Positions 7,063 through 12,214 of a DNA stretch of 12,214 nucleotides are shown here, one piece after another. Within the stretch, counting starts at the first letter, position 1; the number at the start of each line of letters is the position of its first letter. Location: positions 1 to 12,214 of the forward strand of contig JANWIU010000040.1 in the NCBI GenBank assembly GCA_025449725.1, written 5' to 3'. The notes below the pieces were generated by a model. The model did not search any database. It saw nothing but the letters and a program-made list of their open reading frames with translations, and had not been told where the DNA came from. The translations under genes and the position numbers were made by a program. The DNA is from Pseudobdellovibrio sp. (GTDB lineage: Bacteria; Bdellovibrionota; Bdellovibrionia; Bdellovibrionales; Bdellovibrionaceae).

Positions 7063-8688
7063 CGCACTCCACCAAGTTCTGTAACCGAAGTCATATCGGA
7101 AAGTATCACCTGGGGATTTTACTTTATTAGATTGAGCATAGTATTCGTACTTACGATTAAATAAAAATACGTAAGGCGCATCTTCTGCGATCATGTTGTA
7201 AACTTTTTTAAACATAGCACCGCGTTTTGCAGGATCTAATTCACCGCGAGCCTGATCAATCAGCTTGTCCACTTCCGGGTTGCTGTAGCTTCCGTAGTTA
7301 GATCCGCCTTTGCCTGCAGAAGTTGAGTGATAAATTTGTTTTGGATCGCCTTCGACGTCTCCGCCGCCCCAGCCCATTGCCCACAACTGCATTTTTCTTT
7401 CATCAACAGTTTTGATAAAGCTGTTCCACTCAAGGAATTTAAGTTCGATATCAAGACCTGCTTTTTTGCAGTCTTCTTTAACCATTGTCCATTGTTTTTC
7501 AGAATCTTTATTCGCGTAAATGAAAGTTAATTTCAGTTCTGTTTTTTTACCATCAACAACTTTATCCAGCACGCCGTTTTTGTCAGAATCAGTCCAGCCT
7601 GCCGCAGTTAACAGCTCTTTTGCTTTAGCCGGATTAAATTCACGCGGCTTACGATCAGGAGATTGTGATGTTCCAACCGGTACAGGGCTTGTAGCAAGGT
7701 TGTTCAGATTTTCAAAAAACTTTTTGTTCATTTCTTCGCGGTTAACTAAATGAGAAAACGCGATACGAACGTTTTTATCTTTAAGGATTGGATCCAAAAA
7801 GTTAAAGCCGATGTATCCGTAAGATTTCGGCATATCGTTTTTAACTGCGAAAGTCTGAAATTTATCAGCTTTGAAGTTCTGTTTGAAAGGCTTTCCGGAA
7901 ACTTTCAAGAAAGCATCTGTTCCAGGAAACTCTACGAAATCGATATCACCTTTTTTAAGTCTTTCGTTAACTACGTTATCTTCTTTTGTAATTTTAAAAT
8001 TAACTTGTGCGAAGTTGAAATAACCCTTCCAGTAAGGAACGTTGTAACCGTACCATTTATCAAACTTCTTAACGATGATCGTTTGGCCTTTATCGTATTT
8101 TTCAAATTTGTAAGGTCCTGCGCCAACTGCTTCTTTCAGCAATTTTACAGACTTGTTGATATCGCCGTAAACTGATTTCGGGATGATATAAAGGCTGCAA
8201 AGTGAATTCAAGTTTTGGAAGTATTTTTCTTTCGCAGTGAACTTAATAGTATGTTTGTCGATGATGTCGACTTTAGTAAATGTTTCAAGATAAGGAATCT
8301 GATCCAAAGCTTCATGCTTAGGTTCACGAACCGCATCTAATGAGAATTTCACATCTTCAGCAGTAATTGGCTGACCGTTGTGAAAAACAGCATCTTTGCG
8401 GAGGTGGAATGTGAACTCTAAACCGTTGGGAGAAATTTCAGATTTTTCCGCCAGGCGAGGAACGAAAGCCCAAGTGTTGAAATCGTTCTCACACAAAGTG
8501 TCTTGCACGTAACGGCTGAAGTAGCGCGTGTACAAGTCATGCTTCATGATCGGATGCAAACTTTCCGGTTCTGCGCCCAGATGATAATTCAAAACGCCGC
8601 CTTTTGGCGCGTTTGCATTGGCTTCTGTTGCATTGGCAGTGCCTACGAACAGGCTAAGTCCTAATAAAATGCTTAAAACATTTTTCAT
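7054..8688 (-). CDS. yejA: Periplasmic peptide-binding protein (SBP family 5), YejA type
   Basis: Periplasmic solute-binding protein that delivers peptides to the YejB/YejE permease pair. The 544 residues start with a Sec signal peptide (MKNVLSILLGLSLFVGTANA, probable cleavage after residue 20). The mature protein has the family-5 opening GGVLNYHLGAEPESLHP. The signature block LRKDAVFHNGQPITAEDVKFS is at 96-116, and VGAGPYKFEKYDKGQ is at 188-202. A DxDxNG element, DSDKNGVLDK (367-376), occurs at the usual place in these proteins. The GWGGGDVEGDPKQIYHS region lies in the C-terminal lobe. SD AGGGGA is 8 bases before ATG. It is first gene of the minus-strand operon and divergent from the agmatinase-type gene. 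Ligand specificity cannot be read from the sequence. Assignment to YejA rather than OppA/DppA rests mostly on its permease partners. Confidence 0.88.
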   Translation of the reverse strand: MKNVLSILLGLSLFVGTANATEANANAPKGGVLNYHLGAEPESLHPIMKHDLYTRYFSRYVQDTLCENDFNTWAFVPRLAEKSEISPNGLEFTFHLRKDAVFHNGQPITAEDVKFSLDAVREPKHEALDQIPYLETFTKVDIIDKHTIKFTAKEKYFQNLNSLCSLYIIPKSVYGDINKSVKLLKEAVGAGPYKFEKYDKGQTIIVKKFDKWYGYNVPYWKGYFNFAQVNFKITKEDNVVNERLKKGDIDFVEFPGTDAFLKVSGKPFKQNFKADKFQTFAVKNDMPKSYGYIGFNFLDPILKDKNVRIAFSHLVNREEMNKKFFENLNNLATSPVPVGTSQSPDRKPREFNPAKAKELLTAAGWTDSDKNGVLDKVVDGKKTELKLTFIYANKDSEKQWTMVKEDCKKAGLDIELKFLEWNSFIKTVDERKMQLWAMGWGGGDVEGDPKQIYHSTSAGKGGSNYGSYSNPEVDKLIDQARGELDPAKRGAMFKKVYNMIAEDAPYVFLFNRKYEYYAQSNKVKSPGDTFRYDFGYRTWWSAQP

Positions 8689-8878
8689 CTCTAAATCCCC
8701 TTATAAAAGAATTTTTAACTACATGAAACATGATCGAATTGATGGGAATTTTCAATGATTTCTAAAAATGGTGCATTATGTTAGTGTTCTGAAATTATTT
8801 ATTTTTTCGCAATTATGAACTAACTCATTGATATTCTTTTTATTCGCAAAAACACTTGGCAAATACCAGAGGCTAATT
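8689..8878. promoter_or_regulatory. Divergent intergenic region yejA / agmatinase-type gene
   Basis: A 190-bp AT-rich gap between two divergent starts must hold promoters for both units. On the minus side a TTGAAA -35-like hexamer (complement of ~8752-8757) is present, but no convincing -10 sits at the right distance. On the plus side AT-rich candidates lie around 8800-8860. I cannot single out a promoter for either gene. No long palindrome was seen. Confidence 0.5.
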
Positions 8879-9949
8879 ATGTCAGACAATCAAAAAAATA
8901 CTAAAAAGTTCGACCCTACTACGACTATCTCTTCCGATTTTGGAATCTTTGGGATTCCCCTCAGTGAAGCTGAAAGCCGGCTGGTGCTTTTACCTGTGCC
9001 CTGGGAGGTCACAACCTCTTATGGCAAAGGGACTTCAAATGGGCCGCGAATCATTCGCGAAGCCTCAGAACAAATCGACCTCTTTGATTTTGAAACGAAA
9101 AACGCCTATGAAGCTGGCTATTTTATGCGCGAAATTTCTGAAAAAGTGCTGTCTGACAGCCAAAAATATAAAGAACTTGCGCAAAAAGTAATCGCTTTAA
9201 AGACAGAGCAATCGGCTGATACCGAAACCATCGCCAAATTAACAGCCGAAGTGAATGGCGCCTCTAAGCGCCTTACCGAATGGGTTTACCAGCAAACACA
9301 AGAGATCTTAAAGGCCGGAAAGCTTTTTGGCTTAGTGGGCGGAGACCATTCGTCCCCCCTTGGTGCTATCAAAGCTATCAGTGAAACGCACAGTGCCGGT
9401 GGCAAAAGCGAAGTGGGAGTCCTTCATATTGATGCCCACTCAGACACTCGTAAGGCTTACCAGGGCTTTGAACAGTCGCACGCATCGATCATGTACAATG
9501 TGATGAATCTTCCAACTCCCCCTAAAAAATTAGTTCAGGTGGGCATCAGAGACTTCTGCGAAGAAGAGTACAACTACGTTGAAAATCACCCGTCGATAAA
9601 AACATTTTTTGACATCGGTCTTAAGCAACGTTTGTTAAAAGGTGAAAGCTGGGCCTCTGTTGCAAGCGACATCATTGGTGAGCTTCCGCAAAAAGTTTAC
9701 ATCTCTTTTGATATCGACGGACTAGACCCTCGCTATTGCCCATCTACCGGGACTCCCGTAATAGGCGGGCTTTCCACGGATGAAGTGTTTTTTCTTTTTA
9801 ATCTGTTGGCCCAGTCCGGCCGAACCATTGTGGGATTCGATTTAAATGAAGTATCAAGCGGCGAAGAAGAATTTTCAGAATGGGACGGCAATGTAGGCGC
9901 CAGAATTCTTTATAAGCTTTGTGGCTGGACCACCCTCACAAATAAATAG
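8879..9949 (+). CDS. Agmatinase/arginase-family ureohydrolase
   Basis: Binuclear-manganese ureohydrolase, most likely agmatinase (agmatine to putrescine and urea), given speA nearby. All six metal ligands are visible in the 356-aa protein: H157 in GGDHS, D185/H187/D189 in DAHSD, and D278/D280 in SFDIDGLDP. TGTPVIGGLS (290-299) is the usual following block. The ATG at 8879 was chosen because AGAGG lies just before it; the frame extends 17 codons further to a TTG at 8828 with no SD. Between the N-terminal strand and GGDHS there is an extra, charged, probably coiled-coil segment (~84-146) absent from E. coli SpeB. Similar insert-bearing proteins are annotated as agmatinase family in Bacteroidetes and Bdellovibrionota (from memory). 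Arginase, guanidinobutyrase or formimidoylglutamase activity cannot be excluded. Confidence 0.9.
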   Translation: MSDNQKNTKKFDPTTTISSDFGIFGIPLSEAESRLVLLPVPWEVTTSYGKGTSNGPRIIREASEQIDLFDFETKNAYEAGYFMREISEKVLSDSQKYKELAQKVIALKTEQSADTETIAKLTAEVNGASKRLTEWVYQQTQEILKAGKLFGLVGGDHSSPLGAIKAISETHSAGGKSEVGVLHIDAHSDTRKAYQGFEQSHASIMYNVMNLPTPPKKLVQVGIRDFCEEEYNYVENHPSIKTFFDIGLKQRLLKGESWASVASDIIGELPQKVYISFDIDGLDPRYCPSTGTPVIGGLSTDEVFFLFNLLAQSGRTIVGFDLNEVSSGEEEFSEWDGNVGARILYKLCGWTTLTNK

Positions 9950-9973
9950 TTTTTTTAAAGTCGATCCTGCTAT

Positions 9974-9985
9974 CCTATTAATAGG
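9974..9985. promoter_or_regulatory. 12-bp perfect palindrome before the Lys-rich protein gene
   Basis: CCTATTAATAGG is a perfect palindrome 27 bp before the TTG start of the next gene. It contains TATTAA, four of six matches to a -10 box. TTTAAA at 9954-9959 lies 17 bp further up as a poor -35. It could be a promoter with an overlapping operator. No hairpin is expected, since there is no loop. Confidence 0.3.
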
Positions 9986-10011
9986 TTTCTATCAAAAAAC
10001 ATGGAGGTTTT

Positions 10012-10536
10012 TTGGGACAGCTTATTTCATTAATAGCCGTTGTTTTATTTTCCCTTACTTCTGTAGCGCAGGGCCTGGGGCCTCTGCCTAAAACAGTCTT
10101 CTCTCCCCTTATTGAACAGAATATTTTAGAACAAGAATTGACCGCAGAAGATGTTTTGAATTCCACATTAACTGCTTCCGCTGCTGAAACTGACAGTGAA
10201 CCTGCGTTGGTTGATAGCGTAAAAACAATTCCTACCGGAAACGGTGCTGCAACAGTGGTTCAGCAACCGGCTGCGACTGAAAAGCGTAATCCGGCTAACG
10301 AAAAAGATTTTCAGGTAAAATTGCACCCTACCGGCCTAAGCAGCGCTAAAAGATACTTTCCGCCGAAACCAAAAGTAGTTAAGGCCGTTAAGGCCAGTAA
10401 GAAATCTGCAAAACTGGCCAAAGCCGAAAAGAAAACTAAAGTTAAAAAATCAAAAGGCAATGGCCGATCGACTGCTTCTATAAAAAAGAAAACTAAGAAG
10501 TCGACTTCGCAAACTACGTCTTCAGTTAAAATTTAG
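10012..10536 (+). CDS. Hypothetical exported protein with lysine-rich tail, 174 aa
   Basis: Not recognised. The start is TTG at 10012, preceded by a strong GGAGG (10003-10007). The frame has no other start before an upstream stop. Residues 4-18 are hydrophobic and end in SVA|Q, a plausible signal-peptidase I site, but the n-region has no positive charge, which is unusual. The middle (20-110) is Ala/Thr/Glu-rich and probably disordered. The tail from 117 holds 20 lysines in 56 residues with only one acidic residue, mixed with Ala, Ser and Thr. That composition recalls histone-H1-like or cell-wall/DNA-binding tails. If it is exported, the tail could bind LPS, peptidoglycan or nucleic acid outside the cytoplasm; if the N-terminus is not a signal, it could bind DNA inside. 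Function is unknown. Confidence 0.7.
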   Translation: MGQLISLIAVVLFSLTSVAQGLGPLPKTVFSPLIEQNILEQELTAEDVLNSTLTASAAETDSEPALVDSVKTIPTGNGAATVVQQPAATEKRNPANEKDFQVKLHPTGLSSAKRYFPPKPKVVKAVKASKKSAKLAKAEKKTKVKKSKGNGRSTASIKKKTKKSTSQTTSSVKI

Positions 10537-10544
10537 ATTGTTCA

Positions 10545-10550
10545 TATAAC
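10545..10550 (+). promoter_or_regulatory. -10-like box before the structured RNA region
   Basis: TATAAC matches the -10 consensus at five of six positions. It would start transcription near 10557, just before the long hairpin that begins at 10560. No good -35 is present at 16-18 bp (best TTCAGT, three of six), so the promoter would be weak or need an activator. Confidence 0.35.
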
Positions 10551-10556
10551 TATGGG

Positions 10557-10754
10557 CTCGCCTGTTCTTCCCGATGTTGAGCGTCGGTACAGAGCGACGA
10601 ATCTGAATTTCGGATTTTTCAAAAATGCGCTCCGTACCGACACCCAACATCAGGCAAAAGAGGAATTGAGCAGATTAGAAAGTTCCTCTTTGGTCAGCCG
10701 TGATTGAATTCTAAATCTAGAAAATAAAAAGGCCCGCTAACTAGCGAGCCTTTT
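10557..10754 (+). ncRNA. Putative structured non-coding RNA (~200 nt)
   Basis: This region has no protein gene but forms consecutive RNA hairpins. Hairpin 1 (10560-10655) is long and imperfect. GCCT (10560-10563) pairs with AGGC, and GATGTTG (10573-10579) with CAACATC (10645-10651). GTCGGTAC (10583-10590) pairs with GTACCGAC (10634-10641), and GAGCG (10592-10596) with CGCTC (10628-10632). The apical AATCTGA/TCGGATT (10600-10616) includes one G·U. Hairpin 2 is a perfect 9-bp stem, AAAGAGGAA (10657-10665) with TTCCTCTTT (10683-10691), with a 17-base loop. A small TTCTA/TAGAA hairpin (10709-10722) and an intrinsic terminator follow. A -10-like box sits just upstream. It may be an independent sRNA or the processed 3' UTR of the upstream gene. 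No match to tmRNA, RNase P, SRP RNA or a GEMM riboswitch is evident by eye; the size is near 6S RNA but a 6S layout is not seen. Confidence 0.5.
10727..10754. terminator. Bidirectional intrinsic terminator
   Basis: AAAAGGC-c-CGCT pairs with AGCG-a-GCCTTTT around the loop AACT. The stem has 11 pairs with one mismatch, A-tract on one side and T-tract on the other. It works symmetrically: on the plus strand it ends the putative RNA or the Lys-rich gene, and on the minus strand it lies 22 bp past the stop of the DksA-type gene. Confidence 0.85.
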
Positions 10755-10776
10755 CCCCTCGAACGAAACTATTACG

Positions 10777-11175
10777 TTATCGCGCGTATCTTCTATCCAT
10801 TGATTCGCGGATTTCAGCACCTTCGATGCTTAAGCGAGTCCAAGGAATTGCGCGAAGTCTTTCAGTCTCGATCATTTCTTCTGTTTCTTCGCAGTATCCG
10901 AAACCGCCATTTTCGATTCTTCCCAAGGCGCTTTCGATTTCATATAATTGAGTACGTAAACGGTCATTTAAGTTTAGCATTTCTTGTTCAGCTAAAAGGC
11001 GCATTGTCTGGTCGGCTTCGTCGCCGCCCTTTTCGCCAAGGTCTAATTTCTCACGGGCTTCTTTAACTCGGTTCAATAGGTCCATTTTAGATTTCAAAAG
11101 CTTTTCTTTGCACTCTTTTACGAGTTTTTCAGAAATCTTTTCGGATACCTGTTTTACTTGAGTTCCTCTTGCCAT
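10777..11175 (-). CDS. DksA/TraR-family transcription factor lacking the zinc-finger cysteines
   Basis: DksA-type proteins enter the RNA polymerase secondary channel and, with ppGpp, reset promoter activity during starvation. This 132-aa protein has a long N-terminal coiled coil (~10-90). Its tip keeps the acidic pair D52/D55 (DEADQT, matching the DxxDxA tip motif). The C-terminal block is GRIENGGFGYCEE...RLRAIPWTRLSIEGAE. Aligned to the C-x2-C-x17-C-x2-C finger, the positions are C95, T98, S116 and G119, so only one of four cysteines remains while spacing is exact. Cysteine-poor, zinc-independent paralogues such as Pseudomonas DksA2 are known. A strong GGAGG lies before ATG. The gene ends at a bidirectional terminator. 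The family call is secure; which paralogue it is, and whether ppGpp synergy is kept, is not known. Confidence 0.92.
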   Translation of the reverse strand: MARGTQVKQVSEKISEKLVKECKEKLLKSKMDLLNRVKEAREKLDLGEKGGDEADQTMRLLAEQEMLNLNDRLRTQLYEIESALGRIENGGFGYCEETEEMIETERLRAIPWTRLSIEGAEIRESMDRRYAR

Positions 11176-11242
11176 TTTCCCTCCAGTGACAAAATTCCTT
11201 TTTTAAGCTTTCTAATATCGGCATACTCTGCCTAAAACTTAA

Positions 11243-11257
11243 GTTCCAAATTGGAAC
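11243..11257. promoter_or_regulatory. 15-bp palindrome in the DksA-type gene leader
   Basis: GTTCCAA-A-TTGGAAC is a perfect 7-1-7 palindrome, 68 bp upstream of the DksA-type start codon. It begins about where transcription from the promoter proposed at 11263-11292 would start. It could be a repressor operator at +1 or a short 5'-end hairpin. The regulator is unknown; it does not resemble the TTAC-N3-GTAA SOS box reported for Bdellovibrio. Confidence 0.45.
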
Positions 11258-11262
11258 CGCCT

Positions 11263-11292
11263 TATATAAATTCATTATTGTAATTCTTGCAA
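11263..11292 (-). promoter_or_regulatory. Candidate sigma70-type promoter of the DksA-type gene
   Basis: On the minus strand TTGCAA (complement of 11287-11292, four of six to the -35 consensus) is followed, after 18 bp, by TATATA (complement of 11263-11268, four of six to TATAAT). The predicted start, near 11257, would leave an 80-base leader beginning at the 15-bp palindrome. Both hexamers are imperfect. Confidence 0.35.
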
Positions 11293-11388
11293 CAAAAAAT
11301 CTTACAAAATATTAAATAGTATAAATACTTGATTTTGTTATATGAATTCACAATCTAAAGTCTTAACGCAACGCAAATTTTTAGGCCA

Positions 11389-11425
11389 AAAGTCCAAAAA
11401 ATGACTTTAACTTAAATGTTTAAGT
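11389..11425. repeat. Clustered inverted repeats with AAGTC/ACTTAA motifs
   Basis: Two adjacent inverted repeats are present: AAAGTC (11389-11394) with GACTTT (11403-11408), and ACTTAAA (11410-11416) with TTTAAGT (11419-11425). Related words recur nearby: AAAGTC at about 11356 and ACTTAAGT at 11238-11245. They may be operator sites of one regulator, or chance in AT-rich DNA. Confidence 0.4.
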
Positions 11426-11476
11426 CCAATTTATAAGTTTTTAAATCGATTTTATCCTAGTTTTTTTACTCTAAGT

Positions 11477-11496
11477 TGTGGATTACCTGTGGATAA
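11477..11496 (-). promoter_or_regulatory. Two DnaA-box-like 9-mers, 11 bp apart
   Basis: TGTGGATAA (11488-11496) is the exact complement of the consensus DnaA box TTATCCACA. TGTGGATTA (11477-11485) differs by one base. Same orientation and 11-bp spacing place them on one helical face. dnaA or dnaN is not seen nearby, so a role in gene control or DnaA titration is more likely than an origin. Confidence 0.5.
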
Positions 11497-11594
11497 GGCC
11501 TTTTTCCAAGTTGAGATTAGTCCAGAAATTCTCGTTCTTTAGTTCAAAAATGCCCTTTACCCATTAAACTAAAATAACTGTACTCGGAGGTTTA

Positions 11595-12155
11595 ATGAAT
11601 TCACTAAAATTAATTGCGCTGTCTTTATTATTAAGTAGCTGTGTAAGCACACCACAGCTCGCCTCAGAAGAAAAAGTCTCACGCACGATCGCGAGTGAAG
11701 TCGACGGAGTCATAACTATTCACGCTTATCATATTGAAGCCGGCGAAGATCTAACTGATATTCCGGCGCTTTTAGAATCTGAGTTCGGAATGACCGGAGT
11801 TAATTTTAAAGTCGATAAAGCTTCCCATTCAACCGGCACGCACTTCAGTTTTGAAATTAGCAGAGCCAATGCTTTAAGAATTTTTGATCGTGAAATGAAT
11901 AGACTTCGCCGATACAATAACGGCCTAGTCAGAACGCCGGAACAAGTCGTCGAAGACCAAAGAACAGCTAACTGCGAACTCGCAAATTTAACAGTAGGTA
12001 ACTTTCTGCATGAACTCTCAGCTACGGACCAGTTTAATTTTCGTTTTGATGTTCCTGAGCATATCAGAAATATAAAATTGCAATCAGGTACAGTCGATAA
12101 TTCAAAACCCCGCTGTGAAATCTGGGGCCCTGTCGAACTTTACGTTACTGAATAA
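11595..12155 (+). CDS. Hypothetical lipoprotein, 186 aa
   Basis: Not recognised. The N-terminus MNSLKLIALSLLLSSC has a lysine, a hydrophobic core and a lipobox (LSSC, cysteine 16), so the product should be lipid-modified and anchored in the envelope. The residue after Cys is Val, not Asp, which favours outer-membrane sorting by E. coli rules. The mature region is mixed alpha/beta in character, with charged helix-like RANALRIFDREMNRLRRYNNG (~95-115) and two further cysteines near 126 and 173 that could form a disulfide. No enzymatic motif was found. Start is firm: GGAGG (11586-11590) four bases before ATG. The last 11 bases overlap a probable opposite-strand gene. Confidence 0.8.
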   Translation: MNSLKLIALSLLLSSCVSTPQLASEEKVSRTIASEVDGVITIHAYHIEAGEDLTDIPALLESEFGMTGVNFKVDKASHSTGTHFSFEISRANALRIFDREMNRLRRYNNGLVRTPEQVVEDQRTANCELANLTVGNFLHELSATDQFNFRFDVPEHIRNIKLQSGTVDNSKPRCEIWGPVELYVTE

Positions 12156-12213
12156 CTTTTTCGAATTCTTTTTTAATATCGCCGGTTAAATACGGAGTTA
12201 ACATCCGCATCAA
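12145..12213 (-). CDS. Possible C-terminal end of a minus-strand gene (partial)
   Basis: On the minus strand, one frame is open from the window edge for 22 codons and ends in TAA (complement of 12145-12147). It reads ...RMLTPYLTGDIKKEFEKVIQ, a plausible amphipathic C-terminus. The other two minus-strand frames stop within the same stretch. It would overlap the lipoprotein gene tail-to-tail by 11 bases. The fragment is too short to name. Confidence 0.35.
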   Translation of the reverse strand: MMRMLTPYLTGDIKKEFEKVIQ

Positions 12214-12214
12214 G

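Larger units (their letters stand above)
11176..11594. other. 419-bp AT-rich divergent intergenic region
   Basis: No protein gene was found between the divergent DksA-type and lipoprotein genes. The region is strongly AT-rich. It holds the palindrome at 11243-11257, a cluster of inverted repeats at 11389-11425 and two DnaA-box-like 9-mers at 11477-11496. A 20-codon open frame at 11342-11404 has no ribosome site and is not called. A promoter for the lipoprotein gene must lie in the last ~100 bp (TAAAAT near 11570 is a possible -10), but no clear -35 accompanies it. Confidence 0.7.

Noticed and set aside
7750..8175. 141-codon plus-strand frame and similar antisense frames over yejA and speA
   Set aside because: They lie opposite secure conserved genes, have no ribosome sites, and show composition expected of shadows.
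8828..8878. Longer agmatinase start at TTG 8828
   Set aside because: No ribosome site before it, and the added 17 residues (MIFFLFAKTLGKYQRLI) are unlike the family; ATG 8879 has AGAGG upstream.
9921..9957. Terminator after the agmatinase-type gene
   Set aside because: A T7 run follows the stop, but the nearest stem (GTGG/CCAC) has only 4 pairs and is about 16 bases away, inside the coding sequence.
10576..10648. attC-like boxes (GTTGAGC and ACCCAAC fit GTTRRRY and RYYYAAC) in the long hairpin
   Set aside because: In integron attC sites RYYYAAC comes first and GTTRRRY last, with AAC/GTT on the inner side; here the order is reversed on both strands. No integrase or cassette array is present.
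10557..10754. 6S RNA, tmRNA or c-di-GMP (GEMM) riboswitch
   Set aside because: No tmRNA-type tRNA-like ends, no GEMM core sequence, and no single closing stem with central bubble as in 6S RNA; only the size is similar to 6S.
11342..11404. 20-codon open frame (MNSQSKVLTQRK...) in the intergenic region
   Set aside because: No Shine-Dalgarno before the ATG, strongly AT-rich context, and it ends inside the inverted-repeat cluster; chance is the simplest explanation.
11176..11594. Chromosomal origin oriC
   Set aside because: Only two DnaA boxes were seen, and no dnaA, dnaN, gyr or parAB genes are in view. The AT-richness alone is typical of promoter regions.

Overview
The window reads as a chromosomal segment of a Gram-negative bacterium, most likely from the Bdellovibrionota (a Bdellovibrio or Pseudobdellovibrio relative). 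This is inferred from overall protein character, moderate-to-low GC, many short exported hypothetical proteins and an agmatinase of the insert-bearing type. No species can be named from sequence alone. Genes are densely packed. There are no rRNA or tRNA genes, CRISPR arrays, insertion sequences or other signs of mobile DNA.

Layout. (1) 2-2963, plus strand: the 3' part of leuS (leucyl-tRNA synthetase, with KMSKS), then speA (biosynthetic arginine decarboxylase). An 8-bp inverted repeat lies in the gap between them. (2) 3050-4318, plus strand: an unrecognised membrane-anchored protein. It meets, end to end with no spacer, a minus-strand gene for a small Cys-containing exported protein (4319-4849). 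(3) 4979-8688, minus strand: a yejA-yejB-yejE-like peptide/oligopeptide ABC importer operon (binding protein and two permeases). No ATPase gene follows inside the window. A hairpin covers the yejA stop codon and the yejB ribosome-binding site. (4) 8879-9949, plus strand: an arginase/agmatinase-family enzyme divergent from yejA. With SpeA it would form the two-step route arginine to agmatine to putrescine plus urea. (5) 10012-10536, plus strand: a predicted exported protein with a very lysine-rich tail, translated from a TTG start. (6) 10537-10776: no protein gene, but a strongly structured stretch. It has a -10-like box, a long imperfect hairpin, a second perfect 9-bp hairpin, a small hairpin and a bidirectional intrinsic terminator, and may be an undescribed non-coding RNA of about 200 nt. 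(7) 10777-11175, minus strand: a DksA/TraR-family transcription factor that has lost three of its four zinc-finger cysteines. (8) 11176-11594: an AT-rich 419-bp divergent intergenic region with several palindromes and two DnaA-box-like 9-mers spaced 11 bp apart. (9) 11595-12155, plus strand: a lipoprotein of unknown function. Its 3' end overlaps the probable end of a minus-strand gene that leaves the window.

The recognisable theme is nitrogen/amine handling (polyamine synthesis, peptide uptake) beside stringent-response-type transcription control. The strongest candidate for something undescribed is the structured RNA at about 10557-10754. Next come the zinc-finger-less DksA paralogue and its palindrome-rich promoter region.
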